Both the position numbers and the translations under genes were made by a program. DNA of 64,000 nt, from assembly GCF_009908285.1 (NCBI RefSeq), contig NZ_JAAARM010000002.1, positions 248,001-312,000 on the forward strand. Reading direction: 5' to 3'. Each line of letters begins with the position of its first letter. The first letter of the stretch is position 1. Origin of the DNA: Pseudomonas sp. Fl4BN1. GTDB lineage: Bacteria > Pseudomonadota > Gammaproteobacteria > Pseudomonadales > Pseudomonadaceae. Under the pieces are notes generated by a model, which made no database searches, had not been told where the DNA came from, and was given only the letters and a program-made list of their open reading frames with translations. This document shows, piece after piece, positions 38,016 through 45,698 of the stretch.

Positions 38016-38741
38016 ATGTCGCGCAACCTATGGACTCGCTTCAAGCTACAGATCGCGTTCATCCTCACCGGCAGCCTTCTACTGACCGGCTGTGCCAGCA
38101 CTGGTAGTTCCATGCTCGGCGACGGTGCCGACCCGCGTCTGACTCAGGGCAATGACGCCCAGTTCTTCAGCAAGTCCGGCTACCAGGCCTGCGCCGTCGG
38201 GGCCGGTATCGGCATCCTCGCTTGCGCGTTGTCGAAAAGCGACAACAAGGCAGTCTGCGCGATTGCGGCCGGTATCACCGCCTGTGGCGTGGCCATGGGT
38301 GCCAACTATTACCTGGACCAACGCCGCAGCGAATACGCCGACACCACGACGCGCTTGCAGAAGATGAACGCCGACGTCGAGCAGGACACGCAAAATGTCA
38401 TGACCCGTAGCGCGACCGCTCAACAAGTGATCAAGGACGACCAGGCACGTATCGCCCAGATCAAGCGGGACATGGCCAATAAAAAGCTCGACAAGGCCAA
38501 GGCACAGGCCCAGATCGCCGAGATCGACCATAACATTGCACGCCTGCGCAAGGACCTGGGCAACATGCGCACCAAGGTCACCGAATACACCAAGGTGGCT
38601 GATCAGGAACGCGCGCAAGGTGCCGGTGCCCAGATCAAGCAAGTGGACGTAAGTATTCTGAAAATGAACGAGAAAGTTGCATCCCTGCAAAAAGAAGTGG
38701 ACGCCTTGTACAGCCAGCGTTCGGCAATCACCCTGGGTTGA
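38016..38741 (+). CDS. Outer membrane lipoprotein with glycine-zipper and coiled coil, TagQ-like
   Basis: A 241-residue lipoprotein: lipobox LLLTGCAS with Cys26, a Gly/Ala/Cys-rich hydrophobic stretch (GAGIGILACALSKS ... AIAAGITACGVAMGANYYLD, about 65-95) and a long coiled coil (100-235). Residues after Cys are Ala-Ser, compatible with outer membrane sorting. It follows the tagR-like gene by 33 bp, the place of tagQ in a T6SS locus; TagQ holds TagR at the outer membrane. The TagQ identity rests on position and lipoprotein character more than on sequence. Confidence 0.8.
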   Translation: MSRNLWTRFKLQIAFILTGSLLLTGCASTGSSMLGDGADPRLTQGNDAQFFSKSGYQACAVGAGIGILACALSKSDNKAVCAIAAGITACGVAMGANYYLDQRRSEYADTTTRLQKMNADVEQDTQNVMTRSATAQQVIKDDQARIAQIKRDMANKKLDKAKAQAQIAEIDHNIARLRKDLGNMRTKVTEYTKVADQERAQGAGAQIKQVDVSILKMNEKVASLQKEVDALYSQRSAITLG

Positions 38742-38745
38742 GGCC

Positions 38746-39255
38746 ATGACCATGACGACTGCAAAACACTGGGCGGCATTCGCTGCCGTACTCGCCTTGG
38801 CCGGTTGTGCCAGCAAACCGGGGGACTGCGACGCGACCAACCGTGACGCCAGCATGCTGACCAAGATGAACTGTGACTACTCCGGTGGCTACAACGACCA
38901 AGTCAAGCAGAAGGAACTGGCCCTGACTGCGTCCCGCCAGGAAAACGCCCTGTTCCATCAGGTGTACGAGAACATCGCTGCCCAGCAGGCCGATACCCGC
39001 AAGGATCTGCTCAGCCAGCAGCAATCCCAGGCGGCCTTGAACCAGTCCCTGGGCCAATTGCTGACATCGCTCAAGGCCCGGCAGGGCAATGAGACCCAGG
39101 TACAGAAACAGATCGCCAGTCTCGAACAACAGCTCAAGGCCAGCCAGGCTGCGACCGCCAGCAATACGCCCGCGGCGCTGGCAGCCAAGCAGGAACAGCT
39201 CAAGGCGTTGCAGAAGAAGGTCAACCAGCTGCAATTCAGCCTGGGTTACGAGTAA
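38746..39255 (+). CDS. Coiled-coil lipoprotein, second of two in the island
   Basis: A 169-residue lipoprotein with lipobox ALAGCAS (Cys21) and a long Gln/Ala-rich coiled coil (about 45-165). It starts 4 bp after the preceding lipoprotein gene; a second ATG two codons later at 38752 has better spacing to the GAGG and may be the real start. The preceding lipoprotein has a similar coiled-coil length, suggesting a heteromeric pair at the outer membrane. No named family recognised. Confidence 0.78.
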   Translation: MTMTTAKHWAAFAAVLALAGCASKPGDCDATNRDASMLTKMNCDYSGGYNDQVKQKELALTASRQENALFHQVYENIAAQQADTRKDLLSQQQSQAALNQSLGQLLTSLKARQGNETQVQKQIASLEQQLKASQAATASNTPAALAAKQEQLKALQKKVNQLQFSLGYE

Positions 39256-39321
39256 GGGTTACGCCCTCCACCTACGCAGGCATCGTTCGGGATGCCTGGG
39301 TCATTTTCAGGAAACGTCTGC

Positions 39322-40713
39322 ATGCAACGGGTCATCAGGGATGGTCAGTTCACAGTCGACAAGGCCGATGCGTTATCGGCCAAGGTCGCACTGATTCAAA
39401 AACACTTCCCGCCCACGGTCGCCAGCCTCTATGCCATTCCCCGCAAGGGCAGCGGCGACGTACTGGAATGGTGGACCGAGCTGGGAGGCCAGCCCACGCC
39501 TTACGCTGAACTGAACGAGGATCAACAGCGTCGCCTGCTGGACCTCTATCAGCAGCGCCAGGAGTCCCTGGGGCAGCTTGCGGACGAGCTGCAAAAACGC
39601 AACCAGGCGGACCTTGCCAACGATTTGCGAACCTTGATCGGCCCACCCGAACTGGGCGACCTCTATAGCCTCAACGGTGAGCCGTTGGTGGTGCGATGGG
39701 GGCTGCGGCCACCCAAGCCACTGGCCCCTCCCGTGATTGTGCCGCCAGTGGTCACGCCACCAAGCCGCAACGGGTGGAAGATCGCCGCCGCGCTCCTGGC
39801 GTTGCTGCTGTTGCTGCTCCTACTGTGGGCGGCCTACTGGTTCTGGTACCTGAAGCGTGAGCCGGTGGCTGTGGAGCCGGTGATCCCCCCTGTCGTCGAG
39901 ACACCCGTGAATACGCCGGAGCCGGTGGCATCAGAGCCGGAACCGGTGCCGGAACCTGCTCCAGAGCCGGTCCCGGAACCTGCACCACCTCCACCACCGC
40001 CGCCACCTGTGGCCAAGCCGGCCCCTGCGCCAACCCTGGATAACTACGCCTGTCGCAAGTCGATCCCGGGCGCAATACCACCGCAGTTTGTCGTGGTGCT
40101 GGACACCTCGGGCTCGATGAACTTGAACATCAAGGCCGAACGGGCCGATGAAGAATGGTTCTACGGCAACAGATTCAACCAGTACCTTGACCCAGTCCGG
40201 GTGGAACGCATCTTCACCCCGCCTAGCCGCATGATGGTGGCCACAGAATCGCTGACAGGAATGATCAAGGGGCTTGATCCGAAGATCGATACTCGCCTGA
40301 TCACCTTCAACGGCTGTGCCAGTCAGATTGATCACGGAGTCTTCCGCAATGCGGACCGGCCCCGTCTGATCAACGGCATTCGTGGTCTCAGCGCCGACGA
40401 CGGCACACCATTGGCGGCCAGCCTAGCCAAAGCGGCCAGCACCGTTGACGGACGCAACAACGATGCAGTGATCGTGATGTTCATCGACGGCGAGGACGGC
40501 TGCCAGCAGGATGTTTGCGCCGTGTCGCGGAAAATCGCCGCCCAGCAGCCACGCCTGCGGGTCAACGTGGTGAGCATCGGGGTCGGTGGCGCCTCGCGTT
40601 GCATTGCTGAAAACACCGGTGGCCGGGTCTACAGCAGCAACAACGCCGCCGAACTGGGCAAGGCGTTGAAACTAGCGAGCAAGGAGGTGTCGAGCAGCAC
40701 CCAGTGCAACTAG
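39322..40713 (+). CDS. Bitopic vWA domain protein with SrfA-like N-terminal domain
   Basis: A 463-residue protein. The N-terminal cytoplasmic domain (1-130) follows the SrfA-like pattern of the first island gene: LYAIPRKGSGDVLEWWTELGG, a Gln/Leu-rich helix, and a closing LYSLNGEPLVVRWGL. Then a membrane segment at about 151-176, a Pro/Glu/Val linker (178-240) long enough to cross part of the periplasm, and a C-terminal vWA domain with canonical MIDAS DTSGS at 261-265 and the Asp of MFIDGEDGC. The start follows AGGAAA with 8-nt spacing; an ATG 10 codons upstream is less likely. Last gene of the island. Function unknown. Confidence 0.82.
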   Translation: MQRVIRDGQFTVDKADALSAKVALIQKHFPPTVASLYAIPRKGSGDVLEWWTELGGQPTPYAELNEDQQRRLLDLYQQRQESLGQLADELQKRNQADLANDLRTLIGPPELGDLYSLNGEPLVVRWGLRPPKPLAPPVIVPPVVTPPSRNGWKIAAALLALLLLLLLLWAAYWFWYLKREPVAVEPVIPPVVETPVNTPEPVASEPEPVPEPAPEPVPEPAPPPPPPPPVAKPAPAPTLDNYACRKSIPGAIPPQFVVVLDTSGSMNLNIKAERADEEWFYGNRFNQYLDPVRVERIFTPPSRMMVATESLTGMIKGLDPKIDTRLITFNGCASQIDHGVFRNADRPRLINGIRGLSADDGTPLAASLAKAASTVDGRNNDAVIVMFIDGEDGCQQDVCAVSRKIAAQQPRLRVNVVSIGVGGASRCIAENTGGRVYSSNNAAELGKALKLASKEVSSSTQCN

Positions 40714-40864
40714 AACGGCCGGATGCGGTAGCCATCAACGTTTGGCTCGGCGAACTTGTAGTCGCATGAACCGCTGCCGGGGCGATACACGCCGGGCTTT
40801 CCTGGCTGAGCAACAGCGCCGAGACGGAGAACAGGCAATGGGCGAAACGGCTGAGATGAGTCAT
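40710..40864 (-). pseudogene. Possible frameshifted small exported protein at the island's right edge
   Basis: From 40864 one minus-strand frame gives a signal-peptide-like MTHLSRFAHCLFSVSALLLS. The neighbouring frame then continues PGKPGVYRPGSGSCDYKFAE and ends RIRPF-stop at 40710. Joined by a one-base shift near 40800 they would form a coherent exported peptide of about 50 residues. The stop overlaps the stop of the vWA gene convergently. This may be a decayed gene, a sequencing error or chance. Confidence 0.35.
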
Positions 40865-40945
40865 GCCAGCCCCTGCTGGAAGAGACGTCCTTGAAGGGCA
40901 AATCACTGCCGGGCTGTTTTAGCTGAAACAAACGTCCTTGCACCA

Positions 40946-40979
40946 TTCGCCCCCGGCCTCACCTGGTGCCGGGGGCGAA
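40946..40979. terminator. Strong hairpin between the island and the chemoreceptor gene
   Basis: TTCGCCCCCGGC pairs perfectly with GCCGGGGGCGAA around a 10-base loop. It follows the chemoreceptor stop on the minus strand and lies beyond the last island gene on the plus strand. There is no T tract, so efficiency is uncertain. Confidence 0.6.
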
Positions 40980-40989
40980 GCTGACAGCC

Positions 40990-42966
40990 TCAGCGGAAGC
41001 GGTCGACTTCCTGGCGCAGGTCCGCGGCCAGGCTCTCCAGTTCACGGGCGGTAACGGCCAGGTTCGACACCACTTCGCGTTGCTCGCTGTTGGCCTGGGC
41101 AATGCTCTGCAGGTTGCTGCTCAACACCGTGGCGGTGCTGCTCTGCTCCTGGCTCGCGGTGGTGATGGCGGCAAATTGCTCGCCAGCGCTACGGCTCTGC
41201 TCATCGATCAGGGCCAGGGCCGAGGCCACATCGGCGTTGCGCGACAGGCCCTCCTGCATCAGGCGATTACCCTGCTCCATGGTCTCGATGGCGTGGCCAG
41301 TTTCCTGCTGGATGCTGGTGATCATCTGCGAGATCTCGGTGGTGGCCTCACGGGTCCGCGACGCCAGGTTGCGCACCTCGTCGGCCACCACGGCAAAACC
41401 ACGCCCCTGCTCGCCGGCACGGGCCGCCTCGATGGCGGCGTTGAGAGCCAACAGGTTGGTTTGATCGGCAATTGCGGTGATCACTCCGACAATCCCGCCG
41501 ATTTCCTGGGAGCGCTGGCCCAGGGTATTGATCACCGCAGCCGTGCTGTCGAGTGCTCCGGCAATCTGCTCCAGGGACGACGACGCCTGCTCCATGGACT
41601 CGCGGCCGATGTGGGTCTGCTGAGCATTTTCCTGGGCCAGGCGCTGGGTGCTGCCCATGTTGTCGGCAATATTCAGCGAGGTGGCGCTGAACTCCTCCAC
41701 CGCCCCCGCCATGCTGGTGATCTCACCGGATTGTTGCTCCATGCCCTCATAGGCACCGCTGGACAGGCCGGACAGCGCCTGGGCCCGGCCATTGACCTCG
41801 GCGGCCGAGCGGCGAATGTGCTCGACCATGTTCGACAGGGCTTCGCCCATCTGATTGAAACTGCGCGCCAACTGACCGATTTCATCGTGACTGGACACAT
41901 TCAGCCGCGCACTCAGATCGCCGCCGCCCAGGGCCTGGGCCTGACGCACCAGATCACTCAGGGGGGCCAGCTTGCTGCGCAACAGCCAGACCGTCGCACC
42001 CACTGCCAGCAACATCGCCAACAGGCTGCCAATCACCAGGCGAATGCCGACGCTCCAGGTCACCGCACGGATCTCGGCCTTGGGCATGCTCGCCACCACC
42101 GACCAGGGGCCGCCGGCAAAAGGCACTGCCAGGCTGTAGAAGTCTTCGTCCTGATCACTCCAGAAACGCCCTTTGCCCGGCTCCCTGGCTGCGGCCACCA
42201 TGAACTGCGCCGCCTGATCCAGCGCCTGTACGCCCGCCGGTGGTACCAGCCACTTGCTTTGCTCATCCAGCAAGGCCAGGGACCCGCTCTGCCCGATGCG
42301 GAAGCGCTTGAGGTTATCGAACTGGGCATTTTGCGCATCGGTGTAGTCGAAACCGACAAACAACACCGCAATCACCTTGCCTTCACGATCCAGCACCGGG
42401 GTGTACTGGGTCATGTAGAACCGCTCGAACAACAGGGCACGACCGACATATCCCTGCCCCGCCATGAGCTTCTGATAGGCCGGGTGGGTATGGTCGAGCA
42501 AGGTGCCGATGGCGCGGCTGCCGTCCTGTTTTCTCAAGGAGGTGCTGACGCGAACGAAGTCGTCGCCACTGCGCACGAACAGAGTCGCGACACCAGCGGT
42601 CATCTGCTTGAATCCGTCCACCTCATCGAAGTTGTTGTTCAGCACCACAGCCCCCAGGTGCAGCCCGGGAGTCTGGACTCCAGCCACTGTCACCGGTTGT
42701 TCGGGATGCAGGCTCAGGCCGCTGCTGAAGCGATTTTCGAACAGGCCGCTGAGGCGCTGGGTGCTCTCGCGCAGGCTGCCGTGAAAGGTATCGAGTTGGT
42801 CCGCCAACAGGCGCGCTTCGCTGGCCAGATGCTCTTCTCGAGTGTCGAGATTCGCCGAATCCAGTGAACGCAGGGCAAACAGAGTACTGCCGCTGATCAC
42901 CAGGGCGAGTATCAGGGCAAGGGCAAGCCCTAGCTGGGAGGCTATCCGGGCACGGGGTTGGGACAT
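40990..42966 (-). CDS. Methyl-accepting chemotaxis protein with periplasmic Cache sensor
   Basis: A 658-residue chemoreceptor: membrane helix at about 12-32, a large periplasmic Cache-type sensor (about 35-310, with [17 protein letters not shown] and [15 protein letters not shown]), second membrane helix, HAMP domain, and a cytoplasmic signalling hairpin with the invariant [19 protein letters not shown]. The ligand is not predictable from sequence here. No C-terminal pentapeptide tether for CheR is seen (the end is EVDRFR). Start [10 protein letters not shown] chosen; the frame opens 19 codons earlier. Confidence 0.93.
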   Translation of the reverse strand: MSQPRARIASQLGLALALILALVISGSTLFALRSLDSANLDTREEHLASEARLLADQLDTFHGSLRESTQRLSGLFENRFSSGLSLHPEQPVTVAGVQTPGLHLGAVVLNNNFDEVDGFKQMTAGVATLFVRSGDDFVRVSTSLRKQDGSRAIGTLLDHTHPAYQKLMAGQGYVGRALLFERFYMTQYTPVLDREGKVIAVLFVGFDYTDAQNAQFDNLKRFRIGQSGSLALLDEQSKWLVPPAGVQALDQAAQFMVAAAREPGKGRFWSDQDEDFYSLAVPFAGGPWSVVASMPKAEIRAVTWSVGIRLVIGSLLAMLLAVGATVWLLRSKLAPLSDLVRQAQALGGGDLSARLNVSSHDEIGQLARSFNQMGEALSNMVEHIRRSAAEVNGRAQALSGLSSGAYEGMEQQSGEITSMAGAVEEFSATSLNIADNMGSTQRLAQENAQQTHIGRESMEQASSSLEQIAGALDSTAAVINTLGQRSQEIGGIVGVITAIADQTNLLALNAAIEAARAGEQGRGFAVVADEVRNLASRTREATTEISQMITSIQQETGHAIETMEQGNRLMQEGLSRNADVASALALIDEQSRSAGEQFAAITTASQEQSSTATVLSSNLQSIAQANSEQREVVSNLAVTARELESLAADLRQEVDRFR

Positions 42967-43159
42967 GATGGCTCCTGGCCGAGAAGGCGGATCATCCTGA
43001 TCAAGTGGCACGCTCGGCAACAATATTTCTAGGTGTTTTTAGTAATCCAGGACCTTCCTGCACGCTGGTTCCATGACCTAGGATTCGGCGGCGCTCGATA
43101 ATACTTGAGCGCTTTGCAGGGATATCTGCCGAGCGCCGCCGGCCGGGTGCTTCAACGTT

Positions 43160-44080
43160 TCAGCCGAGGCGCTCGACCTCGGGCAACTGCATGACCTGGA
43201 CCTCGCCTTGCAGGAAGTCGCTGAGACGACGCAAACGTTCACCTCCGGGCCGGGTCTTGGGCCAGACCAGATAGTAGTTCAAGCCACTGGCCACCGCGGT
43301 CGGCCAGGGCAGGCTCAGCCGGCCCTGGGCCACATCCTCGGCGACCATGAGCAGATCCCCCATGGACACGCCGTAACCCCGCGCCGCCGCGATCATCCCC
43401 AGCTCCAGGGTGTCGAACACCTGGCCGCCCTTGAGCGAGACCTGCCCCGTCAGCCCCATATGCCCGAGCCAACTGCGCCAGTCCCGCCGGTCCGGGGTCG
43501 GATGCAGCAGCTCGGTAGCCGCCAGCCGCGCCACATCCCAAGGCTGGTCATTGAGCAGGTTCGGCGCACCCACCGGGATCAGTAGCTCGGGGAACAGGTA
43601 GCTGGCCTCCCAATCCGCAGGAAAGTGCCCATTGCTCAACAACACCGCGCAATCGAAGGGTTCCTGGTTGAAGTCCACGGAATCGACGTCCATCCAGGCA
43701 CTGGTCAGCTGCACCTCGTTGCCCGGCTGCAGGTGGCGGAAACGGCTGAGACGTGCCAGTAGCCAGCGCATGGTCAGGGTCGAGGGTGCCTTCATACGCA
43801 AAATGTCATCCTCGGCACGCAGAGTGTTGCAGGCCCGCTCCAGGGCACCGAAGCCCTCGCGAACACCCGGCAGCAACAGCCGGGCTGCTTCGGTCAGTTG
43901 CAGATTGCGTCCGCTGCGCTGGAACAGCCGACAGGCGAAGTGATCTTCCAGGGTACGGATATGCCGGCTGACGGCGCTCTGGGTAATGGATAGTTCCTCG
44001 GCCGCCCGGGTAAACGAGCTGTGCCGGGCCGCAGCTTCAAAGGCACGCAGGGCATAGAGAGGAGGAAGACGGCGGGACAT
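43160..44080 (-). CDS. LysR family transcriptional regulator (GcvA/AmpR-like)
   Basis: A 306-residue regulator with an N-terminal winged helix-turn-helix (YALRAFEAAARHSSFTRAAE, then LSITQSAVSRHIRTLE) and a periplasmic-binding-like effector domain. The GcvA-type wording YALRAFEAAARH suggests that subfamily. It is divergent from the MATE exporter gene across about 150 bp, so it may control that gene or itself. Start MSRRLPPLYALRAFE. Confidence 0.9.
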   Translation of the reverse strand: MSRRLPPLYALRAFEAAARHSSFTRAAEELSITQSAVSRHIRTLEDHFACRLFQRSGRNLQLTEAARLLLPGVREGFGALERACNTLRAEDDILRMKAPSTLTMRWLLARLSRFRHLQPGNEVQLTSAWMDVDSVDFNQEPFDCAVLLSNGHFPADWEASYLFPELLIPVGAPNLLNDQPWDVARLAATELLHPTPDRRDWRSWLGHMGLTGQVSLKGGQVFDTLELGMIAAARGYGVSMGDLLMVAEDVAQGRLSLPWPTAVASGLNYYLVWPKTRPGGERLRRLSDFLQGEVQVMQLPEVERLG

Positions 44081-44231
44081 GGATAGGCTCCGGCAGCACA
44101 ATGACGCCACGCTACCAGAAAGTCCTTCGCATGAGTTTTAATCATGCCAGCAAGTATTTTTATCCCTTTGTGCTATGGCCCGGAAGCGCCGAGAATCAGC
44201 GCTCTTCCCGATTCCCAGCTTATCGAGCCCG

Positions 44232-45638
44232 ATGACCATGCAGCATCCAGCACGCACCGAACTCTGGGCCATCCTGCGGCTGGCGGGGCCGCTGATCGCC
44301 TCGCAGTTGGCGCACATGTTGATGGTCCTCACCGACACCCTGATGATGGCTCGCCTCAGCCCCGAAGCCCTGGCCGGTGGCGGTCTCGGTGCAGCCAGCT
44401 ACTCCTTCGTCTCGATCTTCTGCATCGGCGTGATCGCCGCCGTGGGCACCCTAGTGGCGATTCGTCAGGGCGCCGGGGACATCGAGGGTGCCACGCGCCT
44501 GACCCAAGCCGGCCTGTGGCTGGCTTGGCTGATGGCCCTGGTGGCCGGCCTGCTGCTGTGGAATCTCAAGCCGCTGCTGTTGCTGTTCGGCCAGACCGAA
44601 AGCAACGTCCACGCTGCCGGCCAGTTCCTGTTGGTCCTGCCGTTTGCCCTGCCCGGCTACCTGAGCTTCATGGCCTTGCGCGGTTTCACCAGCGCGATTG
44701 GCCGGGCAACGCCAGTGATGGTCATCAGCCTGGCGGGTACGGTGGCCAACTTCCTGCTCAACTACGCACTGATCACCGGCATGTTCGGCTTGCCAAAACT
44801 CGGCCTGGCGGGGATTGGCCTGGTCACCGCGATTGTCGCCAACTGCATGGCGCTGGCACTGGCCTGGCACATCAAGCGCCATCCGGCCTACACGGCTTAT
44901 CCACTGCGCCAGGGCCTGTCCCGGCTGAACACCCAGTACCTGCGGGAACTGTGGCGCCTGGGCTTGCCCATCGGCGGCACCTACGCAGTGGAAGTCGGGC
45001 TGTTCGCCTTCGCCGCGCTGTGCATGGGCACCATGGGCAGCACCCAGTTGGCGGCGCACCAGATTGCCCTGCAGATCGTTTCGGTGGCGTTCATGGTACC
45101 GGCGGGGATTTCCTACGCCATCACCATGCGCATCGGCCAGCATTACGGCGCCGGGCAGTTGCTCGATGCGCGCCTGGCCGGGCGGGTCGGCATTGCCTTC
45201 GGCGCGGTAGCGATGCTGGGGTTTGCCATGGTTTTCTGGCTGTTGCCAAACCAGTTGATCGGCTTGTTCCTCGACCATAACGATCCGGCCTTTGCCGAGG
45301 TGATCCAGTTGGCGGTGAGCCTGTTGGCAGTAGCTGCCTGGTTCGAGCTGTTCGACGGCACCCAGACCATTGCGATGGGTGCAATTCGCGGCCTGAAGGA
45401 TGCCAAGACCACCTTCCTGGTAGGCCTGGGCTGTTACTGGCTGATCGGTGCACCTGCGGCCTGGCTGATGGCCTTTACCCTGGGCTGGGGCCCGACCGGT
45501 GTCTGGTGGGGATTGGCCCTGGGCCTGGCCTGCGCAGCCATCAGCCTGACCCTGGCATTCGAATGGCGGATGCGGCGCATGATCAAGCATGAGCCAACAG
45601 TGCCGCGAATGAACCTACAGGCCAGCCAGGCGGACTGA
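44232..45638 (+). CDS. MATE family efflux transporter (NorM type)
   Basis: A 468-residue inner membrane protein with about twelve membrane helices in two MatE repeats (LRLAGPLIASQLAHMLMVLT in the first, LWRLGLPIGGTYAVEVGLFA in the second). Such exporters use Na+ or H+ to expel cationic drugs and metabolites. The start is ambiguous between 44232 and 44238 (MTMQ). Convergent with the EAL gene through a strong hairpin. Confidence 0.92.
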   Translation: MTMQHPARTELWAILRLAGPLIASQLAHMLMVLTDTLMMARLSPEALAGGGLGAASYSFVSIFCIGVIAAVGTLVAIRQGAGDIEGATRLTQAGLWLAWLMALVAGLLLWNLKPLLLLFGQTESNVHAAGQFLLVLPFALPGYLSFMALRGFTSAIGRATPVMVISLAGTVANFLLNYALITGMFGLPKLGLAGIGLVTAIVANCMALALAWHIKRHPAYTAYPLRQGLSRLNTQYLRELWRLGLPIGGTYAVEVGLFAFAALCMGTMGSTQLAAHQIALQIVSVAFMVPAGISYAITMRIGQHYGAGQLLDARLAGRVGIAFGAVAMLGFAMVFWLLPNQLIGLFLDHNDPAFAEVIQLAVSLLAVAAWFELFDGTQTIAMGAIRGLKDAKTTFLVGLGCYWLIGAPAAWLMAFTLGWGPTGVWWGLALGLACAAISLTLAFEWRMRRMIKHEPTVPRMNLQASQAD

Positions 45639-45641
45639 ACC

Positions 45642-45684
45642 CCGCGTTGACCATCGAAGCCTGAGGCTGCGACAGTCAACGCGG
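45642..45684. terminator. Hairpin between convergent MATE and EAL genes
   Basis: CCGCGTTGAC at 45642-45651 pairs perfectly with GTCAACGCGG at 45675-45684. The place between two convergent stops supports a shared terminator; there is no T tract. Confidence 0.55.
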
Positions 45685-45698
45685 CGCGAGTCGACGGC

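Noticed and set aside
24300..40980. Type VI secretion locus
   Set aside because: TagTSRQ-like and vWA genes are present, but no TssA-M, Hcp, VgrG, ClpV or Fha gene is in the window, so calling it a T6SS would be wrong.
23848..40980. Integrative element or prophage carrying the island
   Set aside because: No integrase, transposase, tRNA target or direct-repeat ends were found; xerC at 16970 is the housekeeping recombinase in its usual operon.
40966..42867. Plus-strand open frame (633 codons) opposite the chemoreceptor
   Set aside because: Antisense shadow; the His/Gln/Gly-rich composition is typical of reversed high-GC coding DNA, and the minus strand shows Cache, HAMP and signalling motifs.
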